Origin: SSC3 sp963769585
GTDB lineage: Bacteria > Actinomycetota > Actinomycetes > Propionibacteriales > Nocardioidaceae
Assembly: GCA_963769585.1 (NCBI GenBank)
Contig: CAVYMJ010000006.1
Location: forward strand, 1,054,001 to 1,118,000
Length of the DNA stretch: 64,000 bases
Direction of reading: 5' to 3'
Shown here: one piece after another, positions 25,639 through 33,621 of the stretch
How the letters are laid out: each line of letters starts with the position of its first letter
How positions within the stretch are numbered: position 1 is the stretch's first letter
Made by a program: the position numbers and the translations under genes
The notes under the pieces: model-generated
The model's input: only the letters and a program-made list of their open reading frames with translations
The model's database searches: none
Told to the model about the DNA's origin: nothing

Positions 25639-26187
25639 TCAGAAGCCGCTGACGCCCTCGCCCTGGCCGGACTGCTCGTCGAAGTTCTCGTGCTCCAGCA
25701 GATGCAGCACCGGTACACCGAGCTTGCGTCGTGCGCGTGAGGTCCAGTCGAGGTGGAAGAACTCGGCGATCACGTGCGACCTCGTCAGGATGATGGCCTC
25801 TGCGGCGTCGACCTGCTTGACCTTGTCGGCCAGGGCCTCGACGGGGTCGATCGTGACCACCTCACCGCTCGCGTCACCGCCGGTGGCGAGGATGCGCTGG
25901 ACGCAGTCGGAGACCTCGTCCCGGGCCTTGTCGAGGAGGTCACGCTGGACCTCCTGCAGGTCGGTCGGGTCGAGCGCTGGGATCGGTCCGGCGAGCATCT
26001 CCCCACCGGCCAGCGACCCCATCGCGCTCTCCACGCGCGCAGCCGCGTCCTCGACCGGCAACAGCACGTGGTAGCGGACCGGGTCGGACACCTCCTCGTG
26101 CAGGCTGCGGACCTGCCGTGCGTCCTGCTCCGAAAGCGGCTGCTCGATGAGGAGCACCACGTCGTAGGTCGAGCTCGACTCCGTCAT
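25639..26187 (-). CDS. Rossmann-like protein, unknown function
   Basis: 182 residues. The N-terminal strand DVVLLIEQPL, the middle EAIILTRSHVIAEFFHLDW and the late strand LGVPVLHLLEHENF suggest an alpha/beta nucleotide-binding-like fold reminiscent of universal stress proteins, though the USP G-x-x-G motif is not present. It has no signal or membrane segment. It sits between the convergent polymerase gene and ligC, with TAGGCT 6 nt before its ATG. The function is unknown, and its conservation with LigC/Prim-PolC is worth testing. Confidence 0.65.
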   Translation of the reverse strand: MTESSSTYDVVLLIEQPLSEQDARQVRSLHEEVSDPVRYHVLLPVEDAAARVESAMGSLAGGEMLAGPIPALDPTDLQEVQRDLLDKARDEVSDCVQRILATGGDASGEVVTIDPVEALADKVKQVDAAEAIILTRSHVIAEFFHLDWTSRARRKLGVPVLHLLEHENFDEQSGQGEGVSGF

Positions 26188-26193
26188 ACCGCC

Positions 26194-26199
26194 AGCCTA
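26194..26199 (-). promoter_or_regulatory. -10 hexamer of gene 25639-26187
   Basis: TAGGCT on the minus strand, 6 nt before the ATG at 26187; it overlaps the 3' end of ligC. Confidence 0.5.
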
Positions 26200-27285
26200 G
26201 TCAGTGCCGAGGATGCGAGCGAGGTCGTAGGAGACCGGTTCCTCGAGCTGGTCGTAGCCGCAGGACTCGGGGTCCCGGTCGAAGCGCCACCGCTTGAACT
26301 GCGCCGTATGCCGGAAGCGCCGGCCCTCCATGTGGTCGTAGCCGACCTCCAGGACCCGTTCGGGGCGAAGGGGCGTGAAGGAGAGGTCCTTGCCTGAGCT
26401 CCAGCGGCTCTGCGTCCCCGGGACCCGGTCGGGGTTGGCGATCGCCCACTCCTCCCACTCGCCCCACGGGTGGTCCTTGAGGTCGCACTCCAGTGGGCGA
26501 AGCTCCTCCAGCAGCTCGGCCCGCCGGCTGGCCGTGAAGCTCGCAGACACCCCGACATGCTGGAGCTTCCCGCCGGCGTACAGGCCGAGCAGGAGCGAGC
26601 CCAGCAGGGGTGTCTGGGGCGTGGAGTTCTTGTGCAGCCGATAGCCGGCCACGACCACGTCGGCGGTGCGCTCGTGCTTGATCTTGAGCATCGTCCGGCC
26701 GTTGGGGGAGTACGGCGCCGCGAGTGGCTTGGCCACCACGCCGTCCAGCCCCGCGCCCTCGAACTGGTTGAACCAGTCCTGGGCCACAGCGGGGTCGGTG
26801 GTGGTCCGGGTGACGTGCACCGGCGGTTCGGCATCACCCAGCGCGCTCTCCAGCAGCGCCCGCCGTTCGGCCAGGGGACGGTCCAGCAGGGACTGGTCGT
26901 CGAGCGCGAGCAGGTCGAACGCGACGTAGGAGGCAGGGGTTGCCTCGGCGAGCATCTGGACTCGTGAGTCCGCCGGATGGATGCGCTCCTGGAGCTTCTC
27001 GAACTCGAGCCGGTCCTCGACGGCCAGGACGATCTCCCCGTCCAGCACGCAGCGCGGCGGCAGCGACTCGCGCAGCGCCGCCACCACCTCGGGGAAGTAG
27101 CGGGTCAGCGGCTTGGTGTTGCGAGACGCGAGCTCGATCTCGTCGCCGTCTCGGAACACCAGGCACCTGAAGCCGTCCCACTTGGGCTCGAAGAGCAGTC
27201 CTCGCTCGAACTTCGCGGGGTCAGGGATCCCCTTGACCGACTTCGCGAGCATGGGCAGCACAGGCGGCATGACGGGCAGGTCCAC
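26197..27285 (-). CDS. ligC: ATP-dependent DNA ligase LigC
   Basis: 362 residues, the size of actinobacterial LigC. The adenylation Lys is in FEPKWDGFR near 35, motif III CVLDGEIVL lies near 80, motif IV DGVVAKPL near 180 and motif V TMLKIKHERTADVVV near 195. An OB-fold domain completes the protein. It seals nicks using ATP. The adjacency to a Prim-PolC-like gene matches the mycobacterial LigC locus. GTG start at 27285 with TAGGGT 6 nt upstream. Confidence 0.92.
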   Translation of the reverse strand: MDLPVMPPVLPMLAKSVKGIPDPAKFERGLLFEPKWDGFRCLVFRDGDEIELASRNTKPLTRYFPEVVAALRESLPPRCVLDGEIVLAVEDRLEFEKLQERIHPADSRVQMLAEATPASYVAFDLLALDDQSLLDRPLAERRALLESALGDAEPPVHVTRTTTDPAVAQDWFNQFEGAGLDGVVAKPLAAPYSPNGRTMLKIKHERTADVVVAGYRLHKNSTPQTPLLGSLLLGLYAGGKLQHVGVSASFTASRRAELLEELRPLECDLKDHPWGEWEEWAIANPDRVPGTQSRWSSGKDLSFTPLRPERVLEVGYDHMEGRRFRHTAQFKRWRFDRDPESCGYDQLEEPVSYDLARILGTD

Positions 27286-27291
27286 GAGCCG

Positions 27292-27297
27292 ACCCTA
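27292..27297 (-). promoter_or_regulatory. -10 hexamer of ligC
   Basis: TAGGGT on the minus strand, 6 nt before the GTG at 27285. Confidence 0.5.
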
Positions 27298-27336
27298 CAA
27301 GCGGCTCGGTCTTCGACCTGCCCGTCGCCTCATGTC

Positions 27337-27342
27337 TAGGCT
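27337..27342 (+). promoter_or_regulatory. -10 hexamer of zapE
   Basis: TAGGCT, 6 nt before the GTG at 27349. Confidence 0.5.
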
Positions 27343-27348
27343 TCTCGG

Positions 27349-28362
27349 GTGCCCCTCGCCCTGTGTGACCGCAACCCGTCGGTTCCCGTGGACCGGTTGC
27401 TGGCCGAGCTGGTGCCGCCGCCGCGCTTCGCGGGCGTGAGCTTCGACTCCTATCTTCCTGATCCGGACCACCCCTCGCAGACCGCGGCCGTCGAGCGCCT
27501 CCGGACCTTCGCGGCGGAACTGGGTGCGCCCGCGAAGAAGAGGCTCTTCGCCCGCGCCAAGAGGCCACCGGGCGCCGAGGGCGTCTACCTCGACGGCGGG
27601 TACGGCGTGGGCAAGACGCACCTGCTCGCCTCGCTGTGGCGCAGTGCTCCCGGACCCAAGCTGTTCGCCACGTTCGTCGAGCTGACCCACCTGGTCGGGG
27701 CGATGGGCTTCCACAACGCCGTTGCGGCGCTCTCGTCGTACACCTTGGTCTGCGTCGACGAGTTCGAGCTCGACGACCCGGGGGATACCGTCCTGGTCTC
27801 GACGCTGCTGCGCAGCCTCCGTGACGCCGGGGTGAGGCTGGCAGCCACCTCGAACACGCTGCCGGACCGGCTGGGCGAGGGCAGGTTCGCCACCGCCGAC
27901 TTCCTGCGCGAGATCCAGGGGCTTGCGGCTGCCTTCGACGCGCTGCGCATCGATGGGGAGGACTACCGGCACCGTGGTCTGCCCGATGCGCCCGCCGCGC
28001 CCGAGCTGAGCACGGTTCGCCTGCGTGCCGCGCAGCCGGGTGCCAGTTTCGACCACTTCGTCGACCTGACCCGGCACCTGGCGCAGGTCCACCCGTCGAA
28101 GTACGGAGCCCTGCTCGACGGGGTCAGCGCGGTCTGCTTGGAGGACGTCAGGACGATCGACGACCAGGCCGTGGCGCTGCGCCTGGTCGTGCTCGCCGAC
28201 CGGATGTATGACCGGGACCTGCCGGTCGTCGCCAGCGGGGTCACCTTCGACCGACTCTTCGCGCCCGAGCTCTTGGCCGGGGGCTACAAGAAGAAGTACC
28301 TACGAGCGGTCAGCCGGCTGGTCGCGCTGGCGCGGGAGGGCGCGGGTCTCGACGAGAGCTGA
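27349..28362 (+). CDS. zapE: AFG1/ZapE-family ATPase
   Basis: 337-residue AAA-type ATPase of the AFG1/ZapE family. Walker A is GGYGVGKTH near 82-90, Walker B is LVCVDEFEL near 130, and the family segment FFLREIQGLAAAFDALRI-like (FLREIQGLAA) follows with a DYRHRG block. E. coli ZapE is associated with the FtsZ ring; the actinobacterial role is unproven. GTG start at 27349 follows a TAGGCT hexamer by 6 nt. Confidence 0.87.
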   Translation: MPLALCDRNPSVPVDRLLAELVPPPRFAGVSFDSYLPDPDHPSQTAAVERLRTFAAELGAPAKKRLFARAKRPPGAEGVYLDGGYGVGKTHLLASLWRSAPGPKLFATFVELTHLVGAMGFHNAVAALSSYTLVCVDEFELDDPGDTVLVSTLLRSLRDAGVRLAATSNTLPDRLGEGRFATADFLREIQGLAAAFDALRIDGEDYRHRGLPDAPAAPELSTVRLRAAQPGASFDHFVDLTRHLAQVHPSKYGALLDGVSAVCLEDVRTIDDQAVALRLVVLADRMYDRDLPVVASGVTFDRLFAPELLAGGYKKKYLRAVSRLVALAREGAGLDES

Positions 28363-28378
28363 CGCCGACGGCCACGGG

Positions 28379-28384
28379 TACCCT
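28379..28384 (+). promoter_or_regulatory. -10 hexamer of ppk2 operon
   Basis: TACCCT, 6 nt before the ATG at 28391. Confidence 0.5.
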
Positions 28385-28390
28385 CGCGTC

Positions 28391-29224
28391 ATGGCGATCT
28401 CCGAGCTCCTGCGCGTTCGACCCGGTGCCGTCGACCTGGCGGCGTACGACGCGGACGGGCACCCCGGCTTCGACGGGGGCAAGCAGGACGGAAAGAAGGC
28501 GCTTGCCGACCTCGCCCCAGGGCTGGCCGAGCTGCAGGAGATGCTCTTCGCTGACGGCTACACCGAAGGGAACCGCAGCCTGCTGCTCGTCGTGCAGGGC
28601 ATGGACACCTCGGGCAAGGGTGGAGTCCTCAAGCACTGCGTGGGCATCTTCGACCCCGGCGGCGTACGGATCAAGTCCTTCAAGAAGCCGACCAAGGAGG
28701 AGCTCGCCCACGACTTCCTGTGGCGCGTAGAGAAGGAGGTTCCCGGCCACGGGTACGTCGGTATCTTCGACCGCTCGCACTACGAGGATGTGCTGGTGGT
28801 CAAGGTCCGTGAGCTGGCCCCGCCCGGCGAGGTCGAGCGCCGGTACGACGCGATCAACGCGTTCGAGCAGCGGCTGGTCGACGAAGGCACCACGATCGTG
28901 AAGTGCATGCTGCACATCAGCCGAGACGAGCAGAAGCAACGGCTGCTGGACCGGCTCGAGGACCCCACCAAGCAGTGGAAGTACAAGCCCGGCGACGTCG
29001 ACGAGCGCAAGCTGTGGGACGACTACCAGCAGGCGTACGAGATCGCGCTGGAACGCTGCAACACCGACGTGGCTCCCTGGTTCGTCATCCCGAGCAACCG
29101 GAAGTGGTACCGGACCTGGGCGATCAGCCGGCTGCTGACCGAGGCGCTGGAGGCGATGAAGCTGCAGTGGCCCGCTCCGTCGTACGACCTGGCGGTCGAG
29201 AAGGAGCGCGTGGCCTCGACATGA
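28391..29224 (+). CDS. PPK2-family polyphosphate kinase
   Basis: 277 residues. Walker A is QGMDTSGKGG near 75, Walker B is GIFDRSHYEDVLVV near 125, and the lid segment RLEDPTKQWKYKPGD is near 190, all typical of PPK2. Family members phosphorylate NDP or NMP with polyphosphate, or form polyphosphate from nucleotides; the class cannot be fixed from sequence alone. Its stop overlaps the next start as ATGA, placing it first in a three-gene coupled operon with a HipA-like kinase and DUF3037. The longer upstream frame is inside zapE and rejected. Confidence 0.92.
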   Translation: MAISELLRVRPGAVDLAAYDADGHPGFDGGKQDGKKALADLAPGLAELQEMLFADGYTEGNRSLLLVVQGMDTSGKGGVLKHCVGIFDPGGVRIKSFKKPTKEELAHDFLWRVEKEVPGHGYVGIFDRSHYEDVLVVKVRELAPPGEVERRYDAINAFEQRLVDEGTTIVKCMLHISRDEQKQRLLDRLEDPTKQWKYKPGDVDERKLWDDYQQAYEIALERCNTDVAPWFVIPSNRKWYRTWAISRLLTEALEAMKLQWPAPSYDLAVEKERVAST

Positions 29225-29970
29225 TCCGCGAGGTGAAGGCGACCCGGTACGTGGCGCCGCTGCGGGAGGGCGGCTCGCTGCCGGGGCTCGTGGAGGCGGA
29301 CGATCTGGGCACCTATGTGTGCAAGTTCTTCGGCGCCGGCCAGGGGCCACGGGTCCTGGTGGCAGAGGTGATCGTCGGTGAGCTGGCTCGTCGGCTCGGC
29401 ATCAAGACCCCGGAGCTGGTCGTCGTGGACCTCGAGCCGGCCATCGGCAAGTACGAGGCAGACGAGGAGGTCCAGGACCTTCTCAATGCCAGCATCGGGC
29501 TGAACCTCGGCGCCGACTTCCTCCCGGGCTCGTTCGGGTACGACGCATCGTGCGACCCGGACCCGGAGGACGCGGCCAGGATCCTGTGGCTCGACGCGTT
29601 CACCGCCAACGTCGACCGGTCCTGGCGCAACCCCAACCTGCTCGTCTGGGGCGGCGACCTGTGGTCCATCGACCACGGCGCGGCGCTCTACTTCCACCAC
29701 GCCTGGTCGCCGTCGCCCGGCTCGCCCGAGCGGTTCGCCGTGCAGCCGTTCGACGGGTCCGACCACGTGCTCCTCGGCTATCGCGACGGGCTCGCAGCGG
29801 CCGACGCCGCGCTCGCGCCTCAGGTCACCGCCGCGCTGCTGGACGAGGTGATCGGCCTGGTCCCTGACGAATGGCTGTCCGGCGCTACGGACCGGGCGTC
29901 GTACCGGGAGTTCCTGCTCGCCCGCGTCACTGGTGACCGCGCCTGGCTGCCCACGAGGGCGGCAGCATGA
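29221..29970 (+). CDS. HipA-like kinase-domain protein
   Basis: 249 residues resembling stand-alone HipA-like kinases. The ATP-binding Lys lies in YVCKFFG near 37 and a Glu in the helix VAEVIVGELARRL. The catalytic block DAFTANVDRSWRNPN near 122-136 has the N-x-D-x4-N pattern of HipA, and IDHGAALYF is the metal-binding Asp segment. These features suggest an active kinase, unlike many decayed relatives. There is no HipB-type antitoxin; instead it is coupled by ATGA overlaps to ppk2 before it and DUF3037 after it. The substrate is unknown. Confidence 0.8.
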   Translation: MIREVKATRYVAPLREGGSLPGLVEADDLGTYVCKFFGAGQGPRVLVAEVIVGELARRLGIKTPELVVVDLEPAIGKYEADEEVQDLLNASIGLNLGADFLPGSFGYDASCDPDPEDAARILWLDAFTANVDRSWRNPNLLVWGGDLWSIDHGAALYFHHAWSPSPGSPERFAVQPFDGSDHVLLGYRDGLAAADAALAPQVTAALLDEVIGLVPDEWLSGATDRASYREFLLARVTGDRAWLPTRAAA

Positions 29971-30347
29971 GCACGATGGGGTTCCAGTACGTCGTACTGC
30001 GCTGCGTGCCCAGGGTCGACCGGGAGGAGTTCCTCAACGTCGGGGTGGTGCTCTACTGCCAGCAGGCAGACTTCCTCGACGCACGTACCCACGTCAGCCG
30101 GGACCGACTGCTCGCCTTGGCTCCGACGATCGACCCCGACACGGTCTGCGCCCACCTGGAAGCCCTCGAGGCGGTCTGCCGGGGGGAGGAGTCAGCGGGC
30201 GCCGCCGGTCAGAAGCCGCTCGGCACCCGGTTCGGCTTCGTCACCGCACCACGGAGCACCGTCGTCCAGCCCGGCCCGATCCACGGGGGCCTCACCGACG
30301 ACCCCGGCCGCCAGCTCGACCACCTGCTGGACCGCCTGGTTCGTTGA
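29967..30347 (+). CDS. DUF3037-family protein
   Basis: 126 residues of the DUF3037 family (FQYVVLRCVPRVDREEFLNVGVVLYC, GPIHGGLTDDPGRQLDHLLDRLV). DUF3037 genes are commonly paired with HipA-like kinase genes, as here through an ATGA overlap, implying a joint function. No catalytic motif is apparent. The stop codon falls within the first unit of the 22-bp tandem repeat that follows. Confidence 0.82.
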   Translation: MSTMGFQYVVLRCVPRVDREEFLNVGVVLYCQQADFLDARTHVSRDRLLALAPTIDPDTVCAHLEALEAVCRGEESAGAAGQKPLGTRFGFVTAPRSTVVQPGPIHGGLTDDPGRQLDHLLDRLVR

Positions 30348-30439
30348 GCCGGGCGTGTTGGTTGGTTGAGCCGGGCATGTTGGTTGGTTGAGCCGGGCAT
30401 GTTGGTTGGTTGAGCCGGGCGTGTTGGTTGGTTGAGCCC
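30344..30439. repeat. 22-bp tandem repeat, four units plus partial
   Basis: Four head-to-tail 22-bp units start at 30344, 30366, 30388 and 30410, each TTGAGCCGGGC(G/A)TG followed by TTGGTTGG; only one base varies (G,A,A,G). A partial TTGAGCC copy begins at 30432. They fill the gap between the convergent DUF3037 and lpd genes, and probably vary in copy number among strains. Confidence 0.9.
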
Positions 30440-30441
30440 AG

Positions 30442-31842
30442 CTACAGGTTGATCATGTGGCCGGCGATGCCGTGGACGGCTTCCTTGACGGCCTCGGTGA
30501 GGGTGGGGTGCGCGAAGATGTTGCGCGACAACTCGTCGGCGGTGAGGTCCCACTGCTGGGCGAGGGTGAGAGCCGGAAGCATCTCGGTCACCTCCGGCCC
30601 GATCATGTGCGCGCCGAGGATCTCGTTGTACTTCGCGTCGGCGACGATCTTGACGAAGCCGACCGCGTCGCCCATGCCCCAGGCCTTGCCGTTGGCCGAG
30701 AACGGGAACTTCGCCACCTTGACGTCGTACCCCTTGTCCTTGGCCTGCTGCTCGCTGTAGCCGAACGAGGCGATCTGGGGCTGGCAGTACGTCGCCCGCG
30801 GGATCATGTCGAAGTCGATCTCCTGGGTCTCTGCTCCGCCGATGGTCTCCGCGGCGACCACGCCCATGGCCTCGGCTGCGTGCGCCAGCATCATCTTCCC
30901 GGTGACATCCCCGATGGCGTAGACACCTTCGACGTTGGTGCGCCCGCGTCCGTCGACCGTGATCGCCCCTCGGTCGCTGGTCGCCACGCCAGTGCTCTCC
31001 AGTCCGTAGCCGTCCAGGCGCGGCGCGAAGCCGATCGCCTGGAGCACCTTGTCGGCCTCGAGCACCTGCTGGTCGCCGCCGGCCGCGGGGGAGACGGTCA
31101 CTTTGACCTTGTCGCCGGTGTCCTCGATGGTCTCGACCTTGGTGCCCACCAGCACGTTGACGCCCAGCTTCTTGTAGTGCCGCAACAGCTCCTTGGAGAT
31201 CTCCGCGTCCTCGGTCGGAACCATCCGGTCGAGGAACTCCACGATGGTCACGTCGACGCCGAAGTTCTTCAGCACGTAGGCGAACTCAACGCCGATGGCG
31301 CCCGAGCCGGCGATGATGATGCTGCCGGGGAGCGTGGCGTCGAGGATCTGCTCCTCATAGGTCACCACCCGCTCACTGAGTGAGGTACCGGGGATCAGCC
31401 GGGTGGTTGCTCCGGTCGCGATGATCACGTTGTCGTAGGTGACGGTCTCGACCGAGCCGTCCTCCTTCTTGACGTCGATCGCCTTGGGTCCGGTGAAGGT
31501 GCCCCACCCGTGGATCTCGGTGATCTTGTTCTTCTTCATCAGGAAGTGGACGCCGTTGGTCATCCGCTCCGAGACGGCCCGGCTACGCGCGTGGGTGGGA
31601 CCGAAGTCCATCGTGGCGTCGCCGGAGATCCCGAAGGTCTCCTTCTCGTGGGCCAGGATGTGCGCCAGTTCGGCGTTGCGCAGCAGCGCCTTGCTCGGGA
31701 TGCAGCCGACGTTGAGGCAGACGCCGCCCCAGTACTTCTCCTCGATGACGGCGGCGCTCAGACCGAGCTGTGCTGCGCGGATGGCGGCAACGTACCCACC
31801 GGGGCCGGCGCCGAGGACGACAACATTGAAGTGCTGGCTCAT
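30442..31842 (-). CDS. lpdA: dihydrolipoyl dehydrogenase
   Basis: 466 residues. FAD motif GAGPGGYVAA near 11, redox-active disulfide GGVCLNVGCIPSKALL near 40, NAD motif GSGAIGVEFAYVL near 180, and the C-terminal His-Glu dyad segment AHPTLTEAVKEA. It regenerates lipoamide as the E3 subunit of 2-oxoacid dehydrogenase or glycine-cleavage complexes, whose other subunits are not here. The ATG at 31842 follows TAGGCT by 6 nt. Confidence 0.96.
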   Translation of the reverse strand: MSQHFNVVVLGAGPGGYVAAIRAAQLGLSAAVIEEKYWGGVCLNVGCIPSKALLRNAELAHILAHEKETFGISGDATMDFGPTHARSRAVSERMTNGVHFLMKKNKITEIHGWGTFTGPKAIDVKKEDGSVETVTYDNVIIATGATTRLIPGTSLSERVVTYEEQILDATLPGSIIIAGSGAIGVEFAYVLKNFGVDVTIVEFLDRMVPTEDAEISKELLRHYKKLGVNVLVGTKVETIEDTGDKVKVTVSPAAGGDQQVLEADKVLQAIGFAPRLDGYGLESTGVATSDRGAITVDGRGRTNVEGVYAIGDVTGKMMLAHAAEAMGVVAAETIGGAETQEIDFDMIPRATYCQPQIASFGYSEQQAKDKGYDVKVAKFPFSANGKAWGMGDAVGFVKIVADAKYNEILGAHMIGPEVTEMLPALTLAQQWDLTADELSRNIFAHPTLTEAVKEAVHGIAGHMINL

Positions 31843-31848
31843 GTCGAG

Positions 31849-31854
31849 AGCCTA
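31849..31854 (-). promoter_or_regulatory. -10 hexamer of lpdA
   Basis: TAGGCT on the minus strand, 6 nt before the ATG at 31842. Confidence 0.5.
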
Positions 31855-31890
31855 TTGGGTCGTCGTACCTCGGCGCGCGGCGGGAGATGG

Positions 31891-32910
31891 TCAGTCAGAG
31901 CGGTTCGCATCCGGGAGACGGAGCCACCCCTGTGCGGTCCAGGGCGCGCCGCAGGTGTTCTGGGCCACAGTGTTGCGCATGAGGTATGGGTCGCGGTGCA
32001 GGTACTCGAGCTTACTGAGGACCAGGCGGTCGCCCAGGTCGCAGGTCAGCGAGTCTCCGGCGCTGACAAGTCGAAGCTGGGACGGCGAACGGACCAGGCT
32101 CCAGTCTCCGTGGTCGACGACGTCGCCGGACACATCCGCGATGAAGTACGAACCATCGGGGTCCAGCTCAAGCACTTGCTGGCTTCCCTCAGCCATCCAG
32201 ACGCCATGCAGGATGGCGGGCTTGGGCGGCTTCCACCCGTCCGCGTTGAGTTCTCGCTCGTCGAGGCTCAGGTCGGCAAGGAACTCGTTGGGGGGAAGCA
32301 CCCCCTCCAGAACCCAGCGCGCGTCTTGCGGCGCCGGGGAGCAGTCGGCCGTCGCAGACTGCGTGTGCACGATCCTCGCGAAGTCGGCCGCCGGGAAGGA
32401 GGCGCGCATGGCGAACTGCTGACCGTTGCAGCCGGGCTGGCCGCCAGTTATGGTCACGGTCACCACATCACCGGCGATCGAGTAGTCACCGAGGAACGCC
32501 GGGCTGGAGAAGAGTCGCCCCCTCTCGTCGGCCTGGAAACGGCCGTCTTCGGTGAACTTCACCAGCAGCGTGCCGTTGTCCACGCGCCAGACTCCGTCGA
32601 AAAGCTCGGGGGTCGGGGCGCTCCCAGTGAGGAAGAGCGTGTCCGGGTCGCTGACACTCGGTCCCGGGTTGGCGGGCGGTGCCGTTTTGTCGTCGCCGCC
32701 CAGCGACTGCAGGGCAGCGATCCCCAGGACGGGGACCGCGACTGCCGCTGCAGCCACCACGGCCACGGTACGGCGGCGGTCACGCTGTCGCTGGACCTCG
32801 ACTCTCTTGTCCACTCCGTCGCGGGCATCCCGCAGGTCTGACTCGGTCACGACGACGCCTCCTGTCACAGCCGCGATGTCCCGCGCGAGCCGCGATTCGA
32901 TGCTGCTCAT
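31891..32910 (-). CDS. membrane protein coupled to an ECF sigma factor
   Basis: 339 residues. A short N-terminal cytoplasmic segment of about 45 residues (RLARDIAAVTG…DKRVEVQRQRDRRR) is followed by one membrane helix (TVAVVAAAAVAVPVLGIAAL) and a large exported domain with four or more Cys. Position and topology fit an anti-sigma or sensor partner, but the cytoplasmic part lacks the zinc-binding HxxxCxxC motif of classical ZAS anti-sigma factors. Its ATG overlaps the sigma factor stop as ATGA, so translation is coupled. The longer frame overlapping the sigma gene is rejected. Confidence 0.75.
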   Translation of the reverse strand: MSSIESRLARDIAAVTGGVVVTESDLRDARDGVDKRVEVQRQRDRRRTVAVVAAAAVAVPVLGIAALQSLGGDDKTAPPANPGPSVSDPDTLFLTGSAPTPELFDGVWRVDNGTLLVKFTEDGRFQADERGRLFSSPAFLGDYSIAGDVVTVTITGGQPGCNGQQFAMRASFPAADFARIVHTQSATADCSPAPQDARWVLEGVLPPNEFLADLSLDERELNADGWKPPKPAILHGVWMAEGSQQVLELDPDGSYFIADVSGDVVDHGDWSLVRSPSQLRLVSAGDSLTCDLGDRLVLSKLEYLHRDPYLMRNTVAQNTCGAPWTAQGWLRLPDANRSD

Positions 32911-33482
32911 GGGGCCACCTCGATCCTTTGTTGAAGTACTTGCAGTCCGCGGTGCGTATGGGCCTTGACCGACCCCTCGCTTATCGCGAGCAGGTGGGCG
33001 GTCTCTGCGACGGAGAGCTCCAGGACGAAACGGCAGGCGAGCACCTCGCGCTGCCGTCGGGCCAAGGTGCGCATGAGCGCCACCAGCGCTCCGACCTCGT
33101 CGCGACCCACCGTCGTGTCTTCGGGACTCTCTTGGTAGTCGCGGACGGGCATCAGCGGTCGGGCGGCACGCTGGGTGACCTGACGCCGTACCCATGAGCG
33201 ACAACGGTTGAGTACCGCTGAGCGGAGGTACGCCTCAGCCGACTCCGGGTCCCGGAGCAACGACCGGTTCCGGTGGAGGGCCACGAAGGCGTCCTGTACG
33301 GCGTCCTCTGCCGCTTCCCTGTTTCCCAGCATGACGACTGCGAGCCGCAGGAGCCCGGCGTAGTGCCGCCGGAACAGCACGTCGACGAGCTCGGCGCGAG
33401 CCAGCTCCGTGGCCGCACCCTGCTTGCTAAAGGCACGCCGCTCACCCATGGAGAGCATCTCCTCTGGAACGGAGTTCGTCAT
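32907..33482 (-). CDS. ECF RNA polymerase sigma factor
   Basis: About 180-191 residues with sigma region 2 (YAGLLRLAVVMLGNREAAEDAVQDAFVALHRN in outline) and region 4 (LARRQREVLACRFVLELSVAETAHLLAISEGSVKAH in outline), typical of SigE/SigM-like group IV factors. It would direct polymerase to a small stress or envelope regulon and probably its own operon. The ATG at 33449 (MGERRAF) is better placed than 33482, because AGAGGAG lies 9 nt before it. The downstream gene overlaps by ATGA. Confidence 0.9.
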   Translation of the reverse strand: MTNSVPEEMLSMGERRAFSKQGAATELARAELVDVLFRRHYAGLLRLAVVMLGNREAAEDAVQDAFVALHRNRSLLRDPESAEAYLRSAVLNRCRSWVRRQVTQRAARPLMPVRDYQESPEDTTVGRDEVGALVALMRTLARRQREVLACRFVLELSVAETAHLLAISEGSVKAHTHRGLQVLQQRIEVAP

Positions 33483-33621
33483 GCCCGAGAGTCGCTTGAT
33501 CCGGAACTAGGTTTACACAGCAGCGTCGTGGATTGGACCAGTTAGGCCACAGGAAAGAAGGCAGCTGCCCGGCCGCAACTGCCCTCCCTAAGCTTCGCGG
33601 ACTGCTGCCCGCATGGCGACC

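Noticed and set aside
30344..30439. Possible CRISPR array
   Set aside because: The 22-bp units are contiguous with no unique spacers, so this is a tandem repeat.
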